Shown: positions 1 through 10,483 of the stretch, in pieces | Layout: every line of letters begins with the position of its first letter | How positions within the stretch are numbered: the stretch's first letter is position 1 | From: Rhodococcus sp. SMB37 | GTDB lineage: Bacteria > Actinomycetota > Actinomycetes > Mycobacteriales > Mycobacteriaceae | DNA length: 64,000 nucleotides | Direction: 5' to 3' | NCBI RefSeq assembly: GCF_004345605.1 | Contig: NZ_SLVY01000001.1 | Span: forward strand, 310,001-374,000 | Notes under the pieces: generated by a model | Seen by the model: only the letters and a program-made list of their open reading frames with translations | What the model was told of the DNA's origin: nothing | Databases searched by the model: none | Made by a program: the position numbers and the translations under genes

Positions 1-174
1 CCCGAAGCCCTGGCCCGCGCTGCCCAGTTCCGCGAACGAGTCCAGCAGTTCGAGGAACAAGCGGAAAAGGCCCAGGCGAAGGGCCGCACCAAGGACGCCG
101 ATGCGGCGCTCGCCCAGGCTGCACAATGGCGGGAGTGGGCGGAAGCGGCGGAAAGCGCCGTCGGAGAACGCTGA
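1..174 (+). CDS. C-terminal end of a DUF349-type protein (Rv2731-like), partial
   Basis: An open frame enters from the left edge and stops with TGA at 172-174, giving the last 57 residues of a protein. The segment is rich in Ala, Glu, Gln, Lys and Arg (for example [18 protein letters not shown] and ending AESAVGER) and looks like a charged helix or coiled coil. The assignment rests on position: in M. tuberculosis the DUF349 protein Rv2731 converges on Rv2732c and miaB in the same arrangement as here. The family's role in Actinobacteria is not established. The sequence alone would only support 'coiled-coil C-terminus'. Confidence 0.7.
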   Translation, partial: PEALARAAQFRERVQQFEEQAEKAQAKGRTKDADAALAQAAQWREWAEAAESAVGER

Positions 175-191
175 CCGCCTCGCGGAGTAAG

Positions 192-237
192 GACGAGCCC
201 CGTTCGTGCCGGCCGGCCGGAACGAACGGGGCTCGTC
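192..237. terminator. bidirectional hairpin terminator between convergent genes
   Basis: A perfect 16-bp inverted repeat, GACGAGCCCCGTTCGT and its complement, encloses a loop that contains the self-complementary run GCCGGCCGGC. It lies between the stop of the left-edge gene and the stop of the convergent membrane-protein gene, so it can serve both strands. There is no long T tract, which is common for actinobacterial terminators. Confidence 0.8.
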
Positions 238-254
238 TCGTGTCTGTGGGCGGC

Positions 255-878
255 CTATTTCAGATGGCCACCGAACATTCCCCGACGGTCGTCCTCCTCG
301 GCTACACGTCGCAATTCGGCCTCGGCTGCGAGCTGCGCGGACGTACGGGACCAGGCCACGCGGACCCAGTGGAAGGTCAGGACCATCACGGCAAGCCAGC
401 CGAGGAACAGCCCGACTCCGGGTCCGGACGCGGCGGAGTCGACAGGGAGCGTCTGACGTGACCACACCGTGAGCAACCCGAAGATGATCGACACAGCAGA
501 GCCGGCGGCCGCGGCCCACGCCAGGAACCACTTTCGGGTCACGAGCGCGAGAATCGAGGCGACCGCCCCGAAGCCGAGCGCGAGCCAGGTGAAGATTCGG
601 GACGGAAGCGCAATCGATTCTGCCGTCGCGTCGGAGGCGAACGAGAGCACCTCCCACCCGTTGGCGGCACCGGCGTGCGGGAGGCTGAACGAACCGAGCA
701 GCACGAGCACCGCGACGGCGACGAACATCGCGCGGGTTCCGGGGTCGATCTCACCTGCGATCCTGCGTTCGGCTGCCTCGAGGTCGGCGCGGGCCTCCCT
801 GAGTCCGTGGTCGCTCAGCCGGTCGGTGTCACCATCCGTGCCCGTGTGGGTGTTCGGACTGTTCTCGCCCGTGGTCAT
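255..878 (-). CDS. Rv2732c-like membrane protein of unknown function
   Basis: A 207-residue protein with a polar N-terminus, about four hydrophobic segments (near residues 48-70, 90-112, 118-138 and 150-170 by eye) and a charged C-terminal tail with [12 protein letters not shown]. It is the positional counterpart of M. tuberculosis Rv2732c, directly downstream of miaB. The ATG at 878-876 was chosen because it overlaps the miaB stop as ATGA; an in-frame ATG three codons upstream would lie inside miaB. The overlap implies translational coupling to miaB. The function is unknown. Confidence 0.85.
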   Translation of the reverse strand: MTTGENSPNTHTGTDGDTDRLSDHGLREARADLEAAERRIAGEIDPGTRAMFVAVAVLVLLGSFSLPHAGAANGWEVLSFASDATAESIALPSRIFTWLALGFGAVASILALVTRKWFLAWAAAAGSAVSIIFGLLTVWSRQTLPVDSAASGPGVGLFLGWLAVMVLTFHWVRVAWSRTSAQLAAEAELRRVAEEDDRRGMFGGHLK

Positions 879-2404
879 GCGTTGCATCCCATCTGTGTCG
901 GTAGAGGATCAGGGGCACCGATGCTCGGCAGGCCGAGTCCCACACCGATCGGTTTCGTCTTGGGCAGGCGCCCCTGTTCGAAGTGATCGCCCGCACGGGT
1001 GCGGCGGTGGGTGAGGATCGGGTTGTCGGCGACGAGATGATGCGGCGCGGCATCGCTGACGACGATCGTGACGATGTCGCCGGGCCGAACCGCGGTGTCG
1101 ATGTTGCCTTCGGGCCGGAAGTGCACGAGACGCCCGTCGCGCGCGCGTCCGCTCATTCGGGCGGTTGCCGCGTTCTTTCGGCCTTCACCGGCCGCCACGA
1201 GAAGTTCGACTTCGGTACCTACGAGCATGCGGTTCTCTTCGAGGGTGATGCGCTCCTGCAGCGCGATCAGCCGCTCGTACCGCTCCTGCACGACAGCCTT
1301 CGGGAGCTGCTCGTCCATCTCGGCCGCGGGTGTGCCGGGTCGCTTGGAGTACTGGAACGTGAAAGCACTGGTGAATCGCGCCTTCTCGACGACGTCGAGG
1401 GTGTCCTGGAAGTCCTCTTCGGTCTCGCCGGGAAATCCGACGATGATGTCGGTGGTGATCGCCGCGTGCGGCATGGCTGCACGGACCCGCTCGATGATGC
1501 CGAGGAACTTCTCTTTGCGATACGAGCGGCGCATCGCCCGCAGGATCCTGTCGCTGCCCGACTGCAGCGGCATGTGGAGCTGCGGACAGACGTTGGGCGT
1601 CGATGCCATCGCTTCGATGACGTCGTCGGTGAACTCCGCGGGATGTGGCGAGGTGAACCGCACGCGTTCGAGCCCGTCGATGTCGCCGCACGCGCGGAGC
1701 AGCGACGCGAACGCACCGCGGTCGCGGGGCTGTTCCGGATCGGCGAAGGAGCGCCCGTACGAGTTGACGTTCTGCCCGAGCAGTGTCACTTCGAGTACAC
1801 CCTCGTCGACGAGTGCCTGTACCTCGGCGAGGATGTCACCGGGTCGGCGGTCGACCTCTTTGCCGCGCAGGGCCGGCACGATACAGAAGGTGCACGTGTT
1901 GTTGCATCCGACCGAGATCGACACCCAGCCCGCGTAGGGTGACTCGCGCTTCGCCGGAAGCGTCGAAGGGAATGCTTCGAGCGACTCGAGGATCTCGACC
2001 TCGGCCTTCCGATTGTGGCGTGCACGGTCGAGGAGCGCCGGGAGGTTGCCGATGTTGTGGGTGCCGAACACGACATCGACCCACGGAGCCTTCTTGACGA
2101 CGGTGGCGCGATCCTTCTGCGCGAGACAACCCCCGACCGCGATCTGCATGTTCGGGTTCTCGTCCTTGACCGGCCGGAGATGGCTCAGATTGCCGTACAG
2201 CTTGTTGTCGGCGTTCTCGCGAACCGCGCACGTGTTGAAGACGACCAGGTCGGGCGACCCGCCGGGCTCGGCGCGGGTGAATCCGGCGTCTTCCAACAGG
2301 CCGGACAAACGCTCCGAATCGTGCACGTTCATCTGGCAGCCGTAGGTGCGGACCTCGTAGGTCCGGGCACCTGTGTTCGGGGCAACATCGTCGATCAATG
2401 ACAC
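875..2404 (-). CDS. miaB: tRNA-2-methylthio-N6-isopentenyladenosine synthase MiaB
   Basis: A radical-SAM methylthiotransferase that modifies ms2i6A at position 37 of tRNAs reading codons that start with U. The 509-residue product has the full family layout: an N-terminal UPF0004 domain with cluster cysteines C23 (TYGCQMN), C59 (NTCAVREN) and C93 (GGCLAQKD), a radical-SAM core with the CxxxCxxC triad C167, C171 and C174 (GCNNTCTFC), and a C-terminal TRAM domain around residues 390-460. About 45 residues with Pro and Arg extend past the TRAM domain. It is transcribed leftwards and coupled to the next gene by an ATGA overlap. It is divergent from gluA. Confidence 0.97.
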   Translation of the reverse strand: MSLIDDVAPNTGARTYEVRTYGCQMNVHDSERLSGLLEDAGFTRAEPGGSPDLVVFNTCAVRENADNKLYGNLSHLRPVKDENPNMQIAVGGCLAQKDRATVVKKAPWVDVVFGTHNIGNLPALLDRARHNRKAEVEILESLEAFPSTLPAKRESPYAGWVSISVGCNNTCTFCIVPALRGKEVDRRPGDILAEVQALVDEGVLEVTLLGQNVNSYGRSFADPEQPRDRGAFASLLRACGDIDGLERVRFTSPHPAEFTDDVIEAMASTPNVCPQLHMPLQSGSDRILRAMRRSYRKEKFLGIIERVRAAMPHAAITTDIIVGFPGETEEDFQDTLDVVEKARFTSAFTFQYSKRPGTPAAEMDEQLPKAVVQERYERLIALQERITLEENRMLVGTEVELLVAAGEGRKNAATARMSGRARDGRLVHFRPEGNIDTAVRPGDIVTIVVSDAAPHHLVADNPILTHRRTRAGDHFEQGRLPKTKPIGVGLGLPSIGAPDPLPTQMGCNA

Positions 2405-2579
2405 GTCTCAGGGTAGCTCACGAGAATAACCGACCGTCCCAGCGGTGACCGTGTCCGCCGCGCCGCGCCGACGGCCGGGAAGGCGACGGTCCGGTCTCGT
2501 CACCCCGTTGCTGTAAAAGTTGAATGTCGATGGGACGAAATGTGGAGGTTCCGGACAGCGACCGCATAGGGTCTTGATC

Positions 2580-3404
2580 ATGACACCAGCGGACGCGGGT
2601 TCGGCGAAGCCCTCGGAGGACTCGGGCGGTACAGGCGCAGTGGCCGGTACCGGGAAATCGGCCGGCGCGCCCCCGATGATCACGATGACGAACGTGAACA
2701 AGCACTTCGGTGCTCTGCATGTCCTCCAGGACATCGACATCGAGGTTCCGAGTGGCCAGGTGGTCATCGTGGTCGGCCCGTCGGGATCCGGAAAGTCCAC
2801 ACTGTGCCGGACCATCAACCGGCTCGAGCCGATCGACTCCGGCGAGATCCAGGTCGACGGCAAGACCCTCCCGGCCGAAGGCAAGGCCCTGGCAGCACTG
2901 CGCGCCGACGTCGGCATGGTGTTCCAGTCGTTCAACCTCTTCGCGCACAAGACGATCCTCGAGAACGTGATGCTGGGCCCACTCAAGGTCCGCAAGCAGA
3001 AGAAGGACGCGGCACAGAAGAGCGCTCTGCAGTTGCTCGAACGCGTGGGTATCGCGAACCAGGCCGACAAGTACCCCGCACAGCTGTCCGGCGGTCAGCA
3101 GCAACGTGTCGCGATCGCCCGCGCACTGGCCATGAATCCGAAGGTGATGCTGTTCGACGAGCCCACCTCGGCACTCGACCCCGAGATGGTCCAGGAGGTT
3201 CTCGACGTGATGACCTCACTCGCCAAGGAGGGGATGACGATGGTCGTCGTCACCCACGAGATGGGCTTCGCCCGCAAGGCCGGGGACCGAGTGCTGTTCA
3301 TGGCCGACGGCCGCATCGTCGAGGACACCGACCCCACCACGTTCTTCACCGCTCCGGCATCCGATCGGGCCAAGGATTTCCTCGGCAAGATCCTCAGCCA
3401 TTAG
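2580..3404 (+). CDS. gluA: glutamate ABC transporter ATP-binding protein GluA
   Basis: ATPase of a polar amino acid importer, first gene of a four-gene operon. In the 274-residue product the ABC core begins near residue 33 ([12 protein letters not shown]): Walker [10 protein letters not shown] at 66-74, Q-loop Q116, signature QLSGGQQQR at 168-176, Walker B VMLFDEP at 189-195. The core closely resembles Corynebacterium glutamicum GluA. The first 32 residues are Gly/Ser/Ala rich and atypical. ATG 2580 was chosen because AGGG lies 8 bases upstream; the internal ATG at residue 33 is an alternative. TAGGGT at 2567-2572 could also be a -10 box that would make the mRNA leaderless. Confidence 0.93.
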   Translation: MTPADAGSAKPSEDSGGTGAVAGTGKSAGAPPMITMTNVNKHFGALHVLQDIDIEVPSGQVVIVVGPSGSGKSTLCRTINRLEPIDSGEIQVDGKTLPAEGKALAALRADVGMVFQSFNLFAHKTILENVMLGPLKVRKQKKDAAQKSALQLLERVGIANQADKYPAQLSGGQQQRVAIARALAMNPKVMLFDEPTSALDPEMVQEVLDVMTSLAKEGMTMVVVTHEMGFARKAGDRVLFMADGRIVEDTDPTTFFTAPASDRAKDFLGKILSH

Positions 3405-3451
3405 CGCCTCTCCACGACAGCCCGATCGAACACCACAACCGGAGGTCCTCG

Positions 3452-4285
3452 ATGAAAATCTCTCGCTCGATCCGCCTGGGCATCGGCGCGATCGCCGTCG
3501 CTCTCGCCGCCACAGCGTGCGGTGGCGACGAATCACGCAGTGTCACGTCCTCCGCCGAGAACGGAAACCTCGTGGTGGGCATCAAATTCGACCAGCCCGG
3601 ACTCGGCCTCCGAAACCCTGACGGCACGTTCAGCGGATTCGATGTCGAGGTCGCCAAGTATGTGGCCGGCCAACTCGGAGTATCCGAGGAGAACATCGAG
3701 TTCAAGGAGTCGCCGTCGGCTCAGCGCGAAACGCTGATCCAGAACGGCGAGGTCGACTACATCGTCGCAACCTACTCGATCACCGACGCCCGCAAGGAGA
3801 AGGTCGATTTCGCGGGTCCGTACTTCATCGCGGGCCAGTCGCTGCTGGTGCGCTCCGACGAAGCCGATATCACCGGTCCGGAATCGCTCAACGGCGGCAA
3901 ACGCCTGTGCTCGGTGACGGGGTCGACGCCGGCACAGAACGTCAAGGACACCTACGCACAGGATGTGCAGTTGCAGGAGTTCGACACCTACTCCGCATGC
4001 GTCGAGGCCCTGCGCAACGGTGCAGTCGATGCGGTGACCACCGACGACATCATCCTCGCCGGTTACGCAGCGCAGAGCCCCGGTGACTTCAAGGTGGTCG
4101 GTGAGCCGTTCACCGAGGAGCTGTACGGCATCGGCCTGGCCCAGGGCGACGACGCGTCACGCACTGCCATCAACGATGCGATCGAGGAAATGATCGCCAG
4201 CGGAGCCTGGGCGGAGGCCTTCGAGGCCACCGTCGGTGCATCCGGATACCCGCTGCCGGATCCGCCGACCGTCGATCGGTACTGA
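3452..4285 (+). CDS. gluB: glutamate-binding lipoprotein GluB
   Basis: Family 3 solute-binding protein for the glutamate importer, 277 residues. A lipoprotein signal peptide ends at C23 (LAATAC|GG), so the mature protein should be anchored to the outer face of the membrane. Typical family 3 stretches follow: GIKFDQPG, GTFSGFDVEVAKYVAGQLG, VDYIVATYSIT and KVDFAGPYF. The start is clear, with GGAGG at 3441-3445 six bases before ATG. The 47-bp gap from gluA indicates co-transcription. A strong hairpin follows the gene, which would favour high binding-protein output relative to the permeases. Confidence 0.94.
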   Translation: MKISRSIRLGIGAIAVALAATACGGDESRSVTSSAENGNLVVGIKFDQPGLGLRNPDGTFSGFDVEVAKYVAGQLGVSEENIEFKESPSAQRETLIQNGEVDYIVATYSITDARKEKVDFAGPYFIAGQSLLVRSDEADITGPESLNGGKRLCSVTGSTPAQNVKDTYAQDVQLQEFDTYSACVEALRNGAVDAVTTDDIILAGYAAQSPGDFKVVGEPFTEELYGIGLAQGDDASRTAINDAIEEMIASGAWAEAFEATVGASGYPLPDPPTVDRY

Positions 4286-4309
4286 TCCGACTCCGCGTCC
4301 CGAGGTTCG

Positions 4310-4346
4310 ACCGGCCGGTTCGTGACGAGTTCACGGACCGGCCGGT
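4310..4346 (+). terminator. intercistronic hairpin between gluB and gluC
   Basis: An inverted repeat with arms ACCGGCCGGTTCGTGA and TCACGGACCGGCCGGT, with one mismatch, encloses a loop of about five bases. It lies in the 104-bp gap between the binding-protein gene and the first permease gene. There is no T tract. It probably acts as a partial terminator or as a 3' RNA stabiliser that sets the ratio of binding protein to permeases; this is inferred from position. Confidence 0.55.
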
Positions 4347-4389
4347 TCCACCCCTCACAGTCCCGTCCCGTCGATCCCGGAGTTGACCT

Positions 4390-5070
4390 GTGGATCTGTT
4401 CAGCAAGTACGGCAGTCAGCTGCTCGAGGCATTCTGGACGACAATCCAGCTGACGGTGTTGTCCGCGATCGGTTCGCTGATCCTCGGCACAATCCTCGCC
4501 GCCATGCGGGTGTCACCGATCCCCGTCGCCCGGGCAGTCGGAACCGCATACGTGACGATCTTCCGAAACACACCACTGACCCTGATCATCATCTTCTGCC
4601 TGTTCGGGTTGTCGCAGACCCTCCAGATCCATCTCGCACCGCAGTCGTCGCCCACATTCTTGGTGGACAACAACTTCCGTCTCGCGGTTCTCGGCTTGAC
4701 CGTCTACACCGCCGCCTTCGTATGCGAGTCGTTACGCTCCGGTATCAACACCGTCCACCTCGGACAGTCCGAAGCAGGTCGCTCCCTGGGCCTGACGTTC
4801 GGCCAGAATCTCCGGGTCATCGTGCTGCCGCAGGCGTTCCGCGCGGTCATCGCACCGCTCGGTTCCGTGCTCATCGCCCTCACCAAGAACTCGACCATCG
4901 CGTCGGTGATCGGTGTGGCCGAGGCGTCGCTGCTGATGAAGACGATGATCGAGAACGAGGCGGCGATCTTCGTCATCGGCGGAATCTTCGCCTTGGGCTT
5001 CGTCATCCTGACCCTCCCGACCGGCCTGCTGTTCGGCTGGCTCAGCAAGCGATTCGAGGTAGCCCGATGA
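4390..5070 (+). CDS. gluC: glutamate ABC transporter permease GluC
   Basis: Inner-membrane permease of the HisM/GlnP type, 226 residues with about five transmembrane helices. The conserved EAA loop is visible as [27 protein letters not shown]. It starts at GTG 4390 with GGAG at 4379-4382. The stop overlaps the gluD start (ATGA), so the two permeases are translationally coupled, as expected for a GluC-GluD heterodimer. The partner ATPase and binding protein are the two genes upstream. Confidence 0.94.
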   Translation: MDLFSKYGSQLLEAFWTTIQLTVLSAIGSLILGTILAAMRVSPIPVARAVGTAYVTIFRNTPLTLIIIFCLFGLSQTLQIHLAPQSSPTFLVDNNFRLAVLGLTVYTAAFVCESLRSGINTVHLGQSEAGRSLGLTFGQNLRVIVLPQAFRAVIAPLGSVLIALTKNSTIASVIGVAEASLLMKTMIENEAAIFVIGGIFALGFVILTLPTGLLFGWLSKRFEVAR

Positions 5071-5972
5071 GTTCGGAAGGCACTGTTCTCTACGACGCTC
5101 CCGGTCCGAAGGCGCGCGCGCTCTACCGTGCGCTGTCCGTCGTCGTAGCCGTCGTTCTCCTGGTCATCGCATACGTCGTGTACCGCGCACTGGACTCCCA
5201 AGGCCAGCTCACTGCAGCGAAATGGGAGCCGTTCCTCGAGTCGTCGAGCTGGACGACATATTTGATCCCCGGCATCCGAGGCACACTCGTCGCTGCCGCG
5301 CTGTCGATCGTGCTCGCCTTGATTCTGGGCGCGGTACTGGGTATCGGGCGCATGTCCGAGCATCGCCCCGTTCGGATGGTGTCCGGGTTCATCGTCGAAC
5401 TGTTCCGCGCGATCCCCGTCCTCATCCTGATGATCTTCGCGTACCAGGTGTTCGCCGAGTACCGCCTGTTCAAGTCCGATTACCTGGCACTCGCCGCAGT
5501 CGTGACCGGCCTGACTCTCTACAACGGTTCCGTGATCGCCGAGATCGTGCGCGCAGGTATCAACTCACTGCCGAAGGGCCAGACCGAAGCAGCATCTGCC
5601 ATCGGTCTGCGCAAGGGCCAGACCATGCGGCTGATCCTCCTGCCGCAGGCGGTGACCGTGATGCTGCCGGCGATCGTCTCGCAGATGGTGATCGCGCTCA
5701 AGGACTCCGCACTCGGCTATCTCATCGGTTACGTCGAAGTGGTGCGGTCGGGTCAGCAGCTCGGCGCCTACTTCCAGAACTACCTGCCGTCCTTGCTGGT
5801 GGTGGCTGCGATCATGATCATCCTCAACAGTGCGTTGACCCGATTCGCGACATGGCTCGAGAAGCGGATGCGGTCCAGTCGGCGCAGAGCTCCCGGCGTC
5901 GGCGGTGAGCCCGATGCCCCGGTCCCCGTGGCGGCAGTGCCCGGGATGGACATCACCGGGCCCCCTCGGTGA
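5067..5972 (+). CDS. gluD: glutamate ABC transporter permease GluD
   Basis: Second permease subunit, 301 residues, longer than GluC through an N-terminal extra helix (residues about 22-45) and a periplasmic stretch before the core. The EAA loop reads [29 protein letters not shown]. The C-terminal tail is polar and Arg/Pro rich and probably cytoplasmic. ATG 5067 overlaps the gluC stop. It ends 17 bp from the stop of the convergent recX, with no obvious terminator between them. Confidence 0.94.
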   Translation: MSSEGTVLYDAPGPKARALYRALSVVVAVVLLVIAYVVYRALDSQGQLTAAKWEPFLESSSWTTYLIPGIRGTLVAAALSIVLALILGAVLGIGRMSEHRPVRMVSGFIVELFRAIPVLILMIFAYQVFAEYRLFKSDYLALAAVVTGLTLYNGSVIAEIVRAGINSLPKGQTEAASAIGLRKGQTMRLILLPQAVTVMLPAIVSQMVIALKDSALGYLIGYVEVVRSGQQLGAYFQNYLPSLLVVAAIMIILNSALTRFATWLEKRMRSSRRRAPGVGGEPDAPVPVAAVPGMDITGPPR

Positions 5973-5989
5973 AGTGACGAGCGGAAAGT

Positions 5990-6604
5990 TCAGTCGAGTG
6001 GTTCATTCGCGTCGGCTTCGAAGGCCGCGAGTTCGTCGCGGACCACCTCGAAGGCCATTCCCTGCGCATAACCGCGACGGGCGAGCATCCCGACGAGGCG
6101 CCGCACCACCTTGTCGCGTACGGCTGCGATCTCACGACGGTCGCCCTCCGTGGGCAACGGCGCCTGAGTGCGGAGTTTCTTCCTGACCAGTTCTACTGCC
6201 CGGTCTCGTTCGGATGCACTGTCGATCGTGTCGAGAGCATCGGCCGCGTCCTGCTGGTCGATGCCCTTACGACGCAACTCCAGTGCTATCGCACGCTTAC
6301 CCTTCCCCGAGTACAGATGCCGCGAGCGCACCCACTGCTGGGCGAAGTCGGCGTCGTCGATCAACCCGACCTCGGTGAGGCGATCGAGAGTACGCTCGGC
6401 CACCTCGGCTGTGAAGCCCCTCTGCTCGAGTTTGGTGGCGAGTTCGGCGCGACTCCGGGCCCGATCGGTGAGAAGCCTCAGACATGCGTCCTTGGCCTGC
6501 GCTTCTGTACCGCCTCCGGGTTCGGGCCGAACACGACGTCGGCGACCACCGGATGCGCCGGCCGTCGCAGGTTCGGATGGTCCGACATCTTCAGGATCGT
6601 CCAT
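5990..6604 (-). CDS. recX: RecA regulator RecX
   Basis: RecX binds RecA filaments and blocks their extension. The 204-residue product has a disordered Gly/Arg-rich N-terminus followed by the three helical repeats of the family: CLRLLTDRARSRAELATKLEQRGF, then WVRSRHLYSGKGKRAIALELRRKGI, then the C-terminal repeat. ATG 6604 was chosen because translation from the first possible start would add about 40 Arg/Pro/Ser-rich residues with no family match, and AGGG lies upstream. In many Actinobacteria recX directly follows recA; here two unrelated genes lie between, and the 10-bp gap to the hydrolase suggests recX is expressed with it. Confidence 0.9.
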   Translation of the reverse strand: MDDPEDVGPSEPATAGASGGRRRRVRPEPGGGTEAQAKDACLRLLTDRARSRAELATKLEQRGFTAEVAERTLDRLTEVGLIDDADFAQQWVRSRHLYSGKGKRAIALELRRKGIDQQDAADALDTIDSASERDRAVELVRKKLRTQAPLPTEGDRREIAAVRDKVVRRLVGMLARRGYAQGMAFEVVRDELAAFEADANEPLD

Positions 6605-6614
6605 GGTGAGAACC

Positions 6615-7247
6615 CTAGACGCGGCCACCGACCGAATCCGCGGGCATGCCGAGCCAGGCAGTGATGTCTGCGCACACGAGGTCGGCGAGGTCGGCGTAGC
6701 CCCGTGCACCCGGGTGCGCACCATCCCCCTGCGCCGCTTCCCGCGTCCACGACGTCACGCCGGCAAGATGCGAAAACGTGTGGATGTAGGGCACAGCGCG
6801 CCCCTGGCACAGCAGGGCGAACCGCTCGTCGAGGACGGCGGTGCTCACATTCTGCCGCTGGTCTGCGATCGGTGGCGGCCCGACCACGAGTGTCGCCCAT
6901 CCGTGGGACGCTGCCCGGTCGAGGATCGCGGCGAGATTGGATTCGGACTCGTCAGGCTCGACACGATATGAGCCGTCCTGCAATGTCGTGTCGTTGACGC
7001 CGAAAGACACGACCACCCGGTTGTCGCACTCGTCGGAAAACCGCGCGAGCGCTTCGCGGTGCCAACGCTCCCCCACATCGGAGGACGTGTCGCGCCTGAC
7101 GCCGAGATTGTAGACAGTGAGGTCGATGGACAACTCGCCGAGTACATACTCGGCGACTCTGCCCACCCAACCGCGATGCGTCGGGTCCCCGACACCCGCG
7201 ACGAAGGAATCACCGAAGACACACAACCGTATGGGACGCACCGTCAT
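6615..7247 (-). CDS. SGNH/GDSL-family hydrolase
   Basis: A 210-residue esterase or lipase-like enzyme of the SGNH superfamily. All four blocks are visible: block I GDSF with nucleophile S14, the glycine block near NLGVRRDT, block III GVND with N85, and block V DGAHPG with D175 and H178. There is no signal peptide, so it should be cytoplasmic. The substrate cannot be deduced. It sits between recX and a secreted-protein gene, all on the same strand, with recX 10 bp downstream. A role in DNA repair is not implied. Confidence 0.9.
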   Translation of the reverse strand: MTVRPIRLCVFGDSFVAGVGDPTHRGWVGRVAEYVLGELSIDLTVYNLGVRRDTSSDVGERWHREALARFSDECDNRVVVSFGVNDTTLQDGSYRVEPDESESNLAAILDRAASHGWATLVVGPPPIADQRQNVSTAVLDERFALLCQGRAVPYIHTFSHLAGVTSWTREAAQGDGAHPGARGYADLADLVCADITAWLGMPADSVGGRV

Positions 7248-7280
7248 CCCACCGATGCTGCCAGACGATCGGTGGAGCGC

Positions 7281-7766
7281 TCAGGGAACGAACACCTCGA
7301 GGGGCGCTGGAACGACGTGGTGCAGACTCGTGGTGGCGACGGAGAACAGGACTCGCCCCGGCCCCGTGGGGATATCCACGTATCCGCCGTCCTGACGACT
7401 CGGCGCGAGCCCCCTCGAATGGTTCACTATGTACTCCGAAACCGAACCCGAAGCGCCGGTATCGAGGTTGTTCCAGTTCACCAACGCGGTCACGGCGCAC
7501 GTCGGCTTTCCTCCGCTCGCCGTCCCGAGGTAGGGCGCGAATGTCATCGACACCAGCGCGGCGCCGGGATGATCGTGAGGAGATCGGATACTCGTAGTGA
7601 TCTGGCCGGCGCACAGCGGATCGTTGCCTTCACCGAGGGTGTGCGTGTGGCCGGGAACGATCATGTAGTCGGTGTGATCAGCGGCTGCGGTCCCGGTGGC
7701 ACCGAGAATCGTTGCGGCGCTCAATCCGGCCAGGACGGCGATCCTTGCTGAATGTCGTGTTTCCAC
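7281..7766 (-). CDS. secreted protein of unknown function
   Basis: A 161-residue protein with a clear Sec signal peptide: basic start METRHSAR, hydrophobic core IAVLAGLSAATILGATG, and a predicted cut after TAAA before DHTDY. The mature part of about 130 residues has two cysteines that could form one disulfide and is rich in Gly, Thr, Ser and Val, suggesting a beta-rich fold. The stretch GHTHTLGEG near its N-terminus contains two histidines. I do not recognise the family. It lies between recA and the SGNH hydrolase on the same strand. Confidence 0.75.
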   Translation of the reverse strand: METRHSARIAVLAGLSAATILGATGTAAADHTDYMIVPGHTHTLGEGNDPLCAGQITTSIRSPHDHPGAALVSMTFAPYLGTASGGKPTCAVTALVNWNNLDTGASGSVSEYIVNHSRGLAPSRQDGGYVDIPTGPGRVLFSVATTSLHHVVPAPLEVFVP

Positions 7767-7854
7767 AAGACCGAAGACTACTTTTCGAGATCAACTTCCG
7801 CAGCGCTTGTCCGAACTGTCGCGCCTGCCCGGACACGCCCGTGTCGGACATGAG

Positions 7855-7883
7855 GGAGGCACGGACCAATGGCCCGTGCCTCC
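7855..7883 (-). terminator. hairpin terminator downstream of recA
   Basis: A 10-bp stem (GGAGGCACGG with CCGTGCCTCC) lies about 20 bp after the recA stop. A second smaller hairpin lies just beyond, around 7830-7847. It separates recA from the secreted-protein gene, which suggests that recX, three genes further on, is mostly not read through from recA. Confidence 0.7.
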
Positions 7884-7902
7884 CCAGGACTGATGCCGGC
7901 GG

Positions 7903-10038
<2,136 letters not shown>

Positions 10039-10077
10039 CTTGGTCCCCTTCATCGTGTCTCGTCCTGCTTGCCGACG

Positions 10078-10100
10078 ACGCTATATCCGGGCACCGACAC
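10078..10100 (-). promoter_or_regulatory. PafBC-type (RecA-NDp) promoter of recA
   Basis: Reading the minus strand, GTGTCGGTG at 10100-10092 is followed after exactly 8 bases by TAGCGT at 10083-10078. This matches the mycobacterial RecA-NDp consensus TTGTCRGTG-N8-TANNNT with one mismatch at the first base. Transcription would start about 7 bases downstream, giving a leader of roughly 30 bases with the AAGGGG ribosome site. In mycobacteria this promoter class is activated by PafBC after DNA damage, independently of LexA. Confidence 0.75.
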
Positions 10101-10185
10101 TTTCGCTGCCACGACTGCGGAGCCGCCTGATCTGTGGATGAACGCGGCGCCTGTGGACAGACGCACTTCACCGCCGAACACCCCC

Positions 10186-10208
10186 AGCATAGGGGAACGT
10201 TTGTTCGA
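10186..10208 (-). promoter_or_regulatory. LexA-type SOS box with adjacent -10 element upstream of recA
   Basis: On the minus strand TCGAACAAACGTTCCC (10208-10193) fits the actinobacterial SOS box TCGAAC-N4-GTTCGA with the inner GAAC-N4-GTTC intact and two outer mismatches. TATGCT (10191-10186) follows at once and fits a TANNNT -10 element, so LexA would sit on the core promoter. The site is about 155 bp before the start codon, upstream of the PafBC-like promoter, the same order as in M. tuberculosis recA. Confidence 0.75.
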
Positions 10209-10229
10209 ATACATGCAAAATGTGTTCGA

Positions 10230-10424
10230 TCAACGACGTACAGCGGGCACGTCGAACTCCTCACACAGCGCCCGCCACACCTCACGAGGCTCCCGACCTG
10301 CTTCGATCGCCTGGGCGGCGGTGCGCCCGCCCAACTCGAGCAGTATGTGGTCACGCAACAGCGCATCGCCGTACACCTGCCCGAATTCGTCTCGGACCAT
10401 CTCGTGGAACTCGGTCAATCGCAC
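10230..10424 (-). CDS. DUF3046 protein (Rv2738c-like)
   Basis: A 64-residue protein conserved next to recA in Mycobacteriales. It begins at GTG 10424 with RLTEFHEMVRDEFG and contains the family core GRTAAQAIEAGREPREVWRALCEEFDVP. Its function is unknown. The GTG start is fixed by alignment with Rv2738c; upstream in-frame sequence is Arg/Gly rich and unlike the family. It lies 59 bp downstream of the glycosyltransferase gene. The recA SOS box begins about 20 bp beyond its stop. Confidence 0.9.
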   Translation of the reverse strand: MRLTEFHEMVRDEFGQVYGDALLRDHILLELGGRTAAQAIEAGREPREVWRALCEEFDVPAVRR

Positions 10425-10483
10425 GCCACCACCGTAACGGCCCGAGCGAACTGCATGCAGCGGCGTCGAGGCCGGCACGGCCG

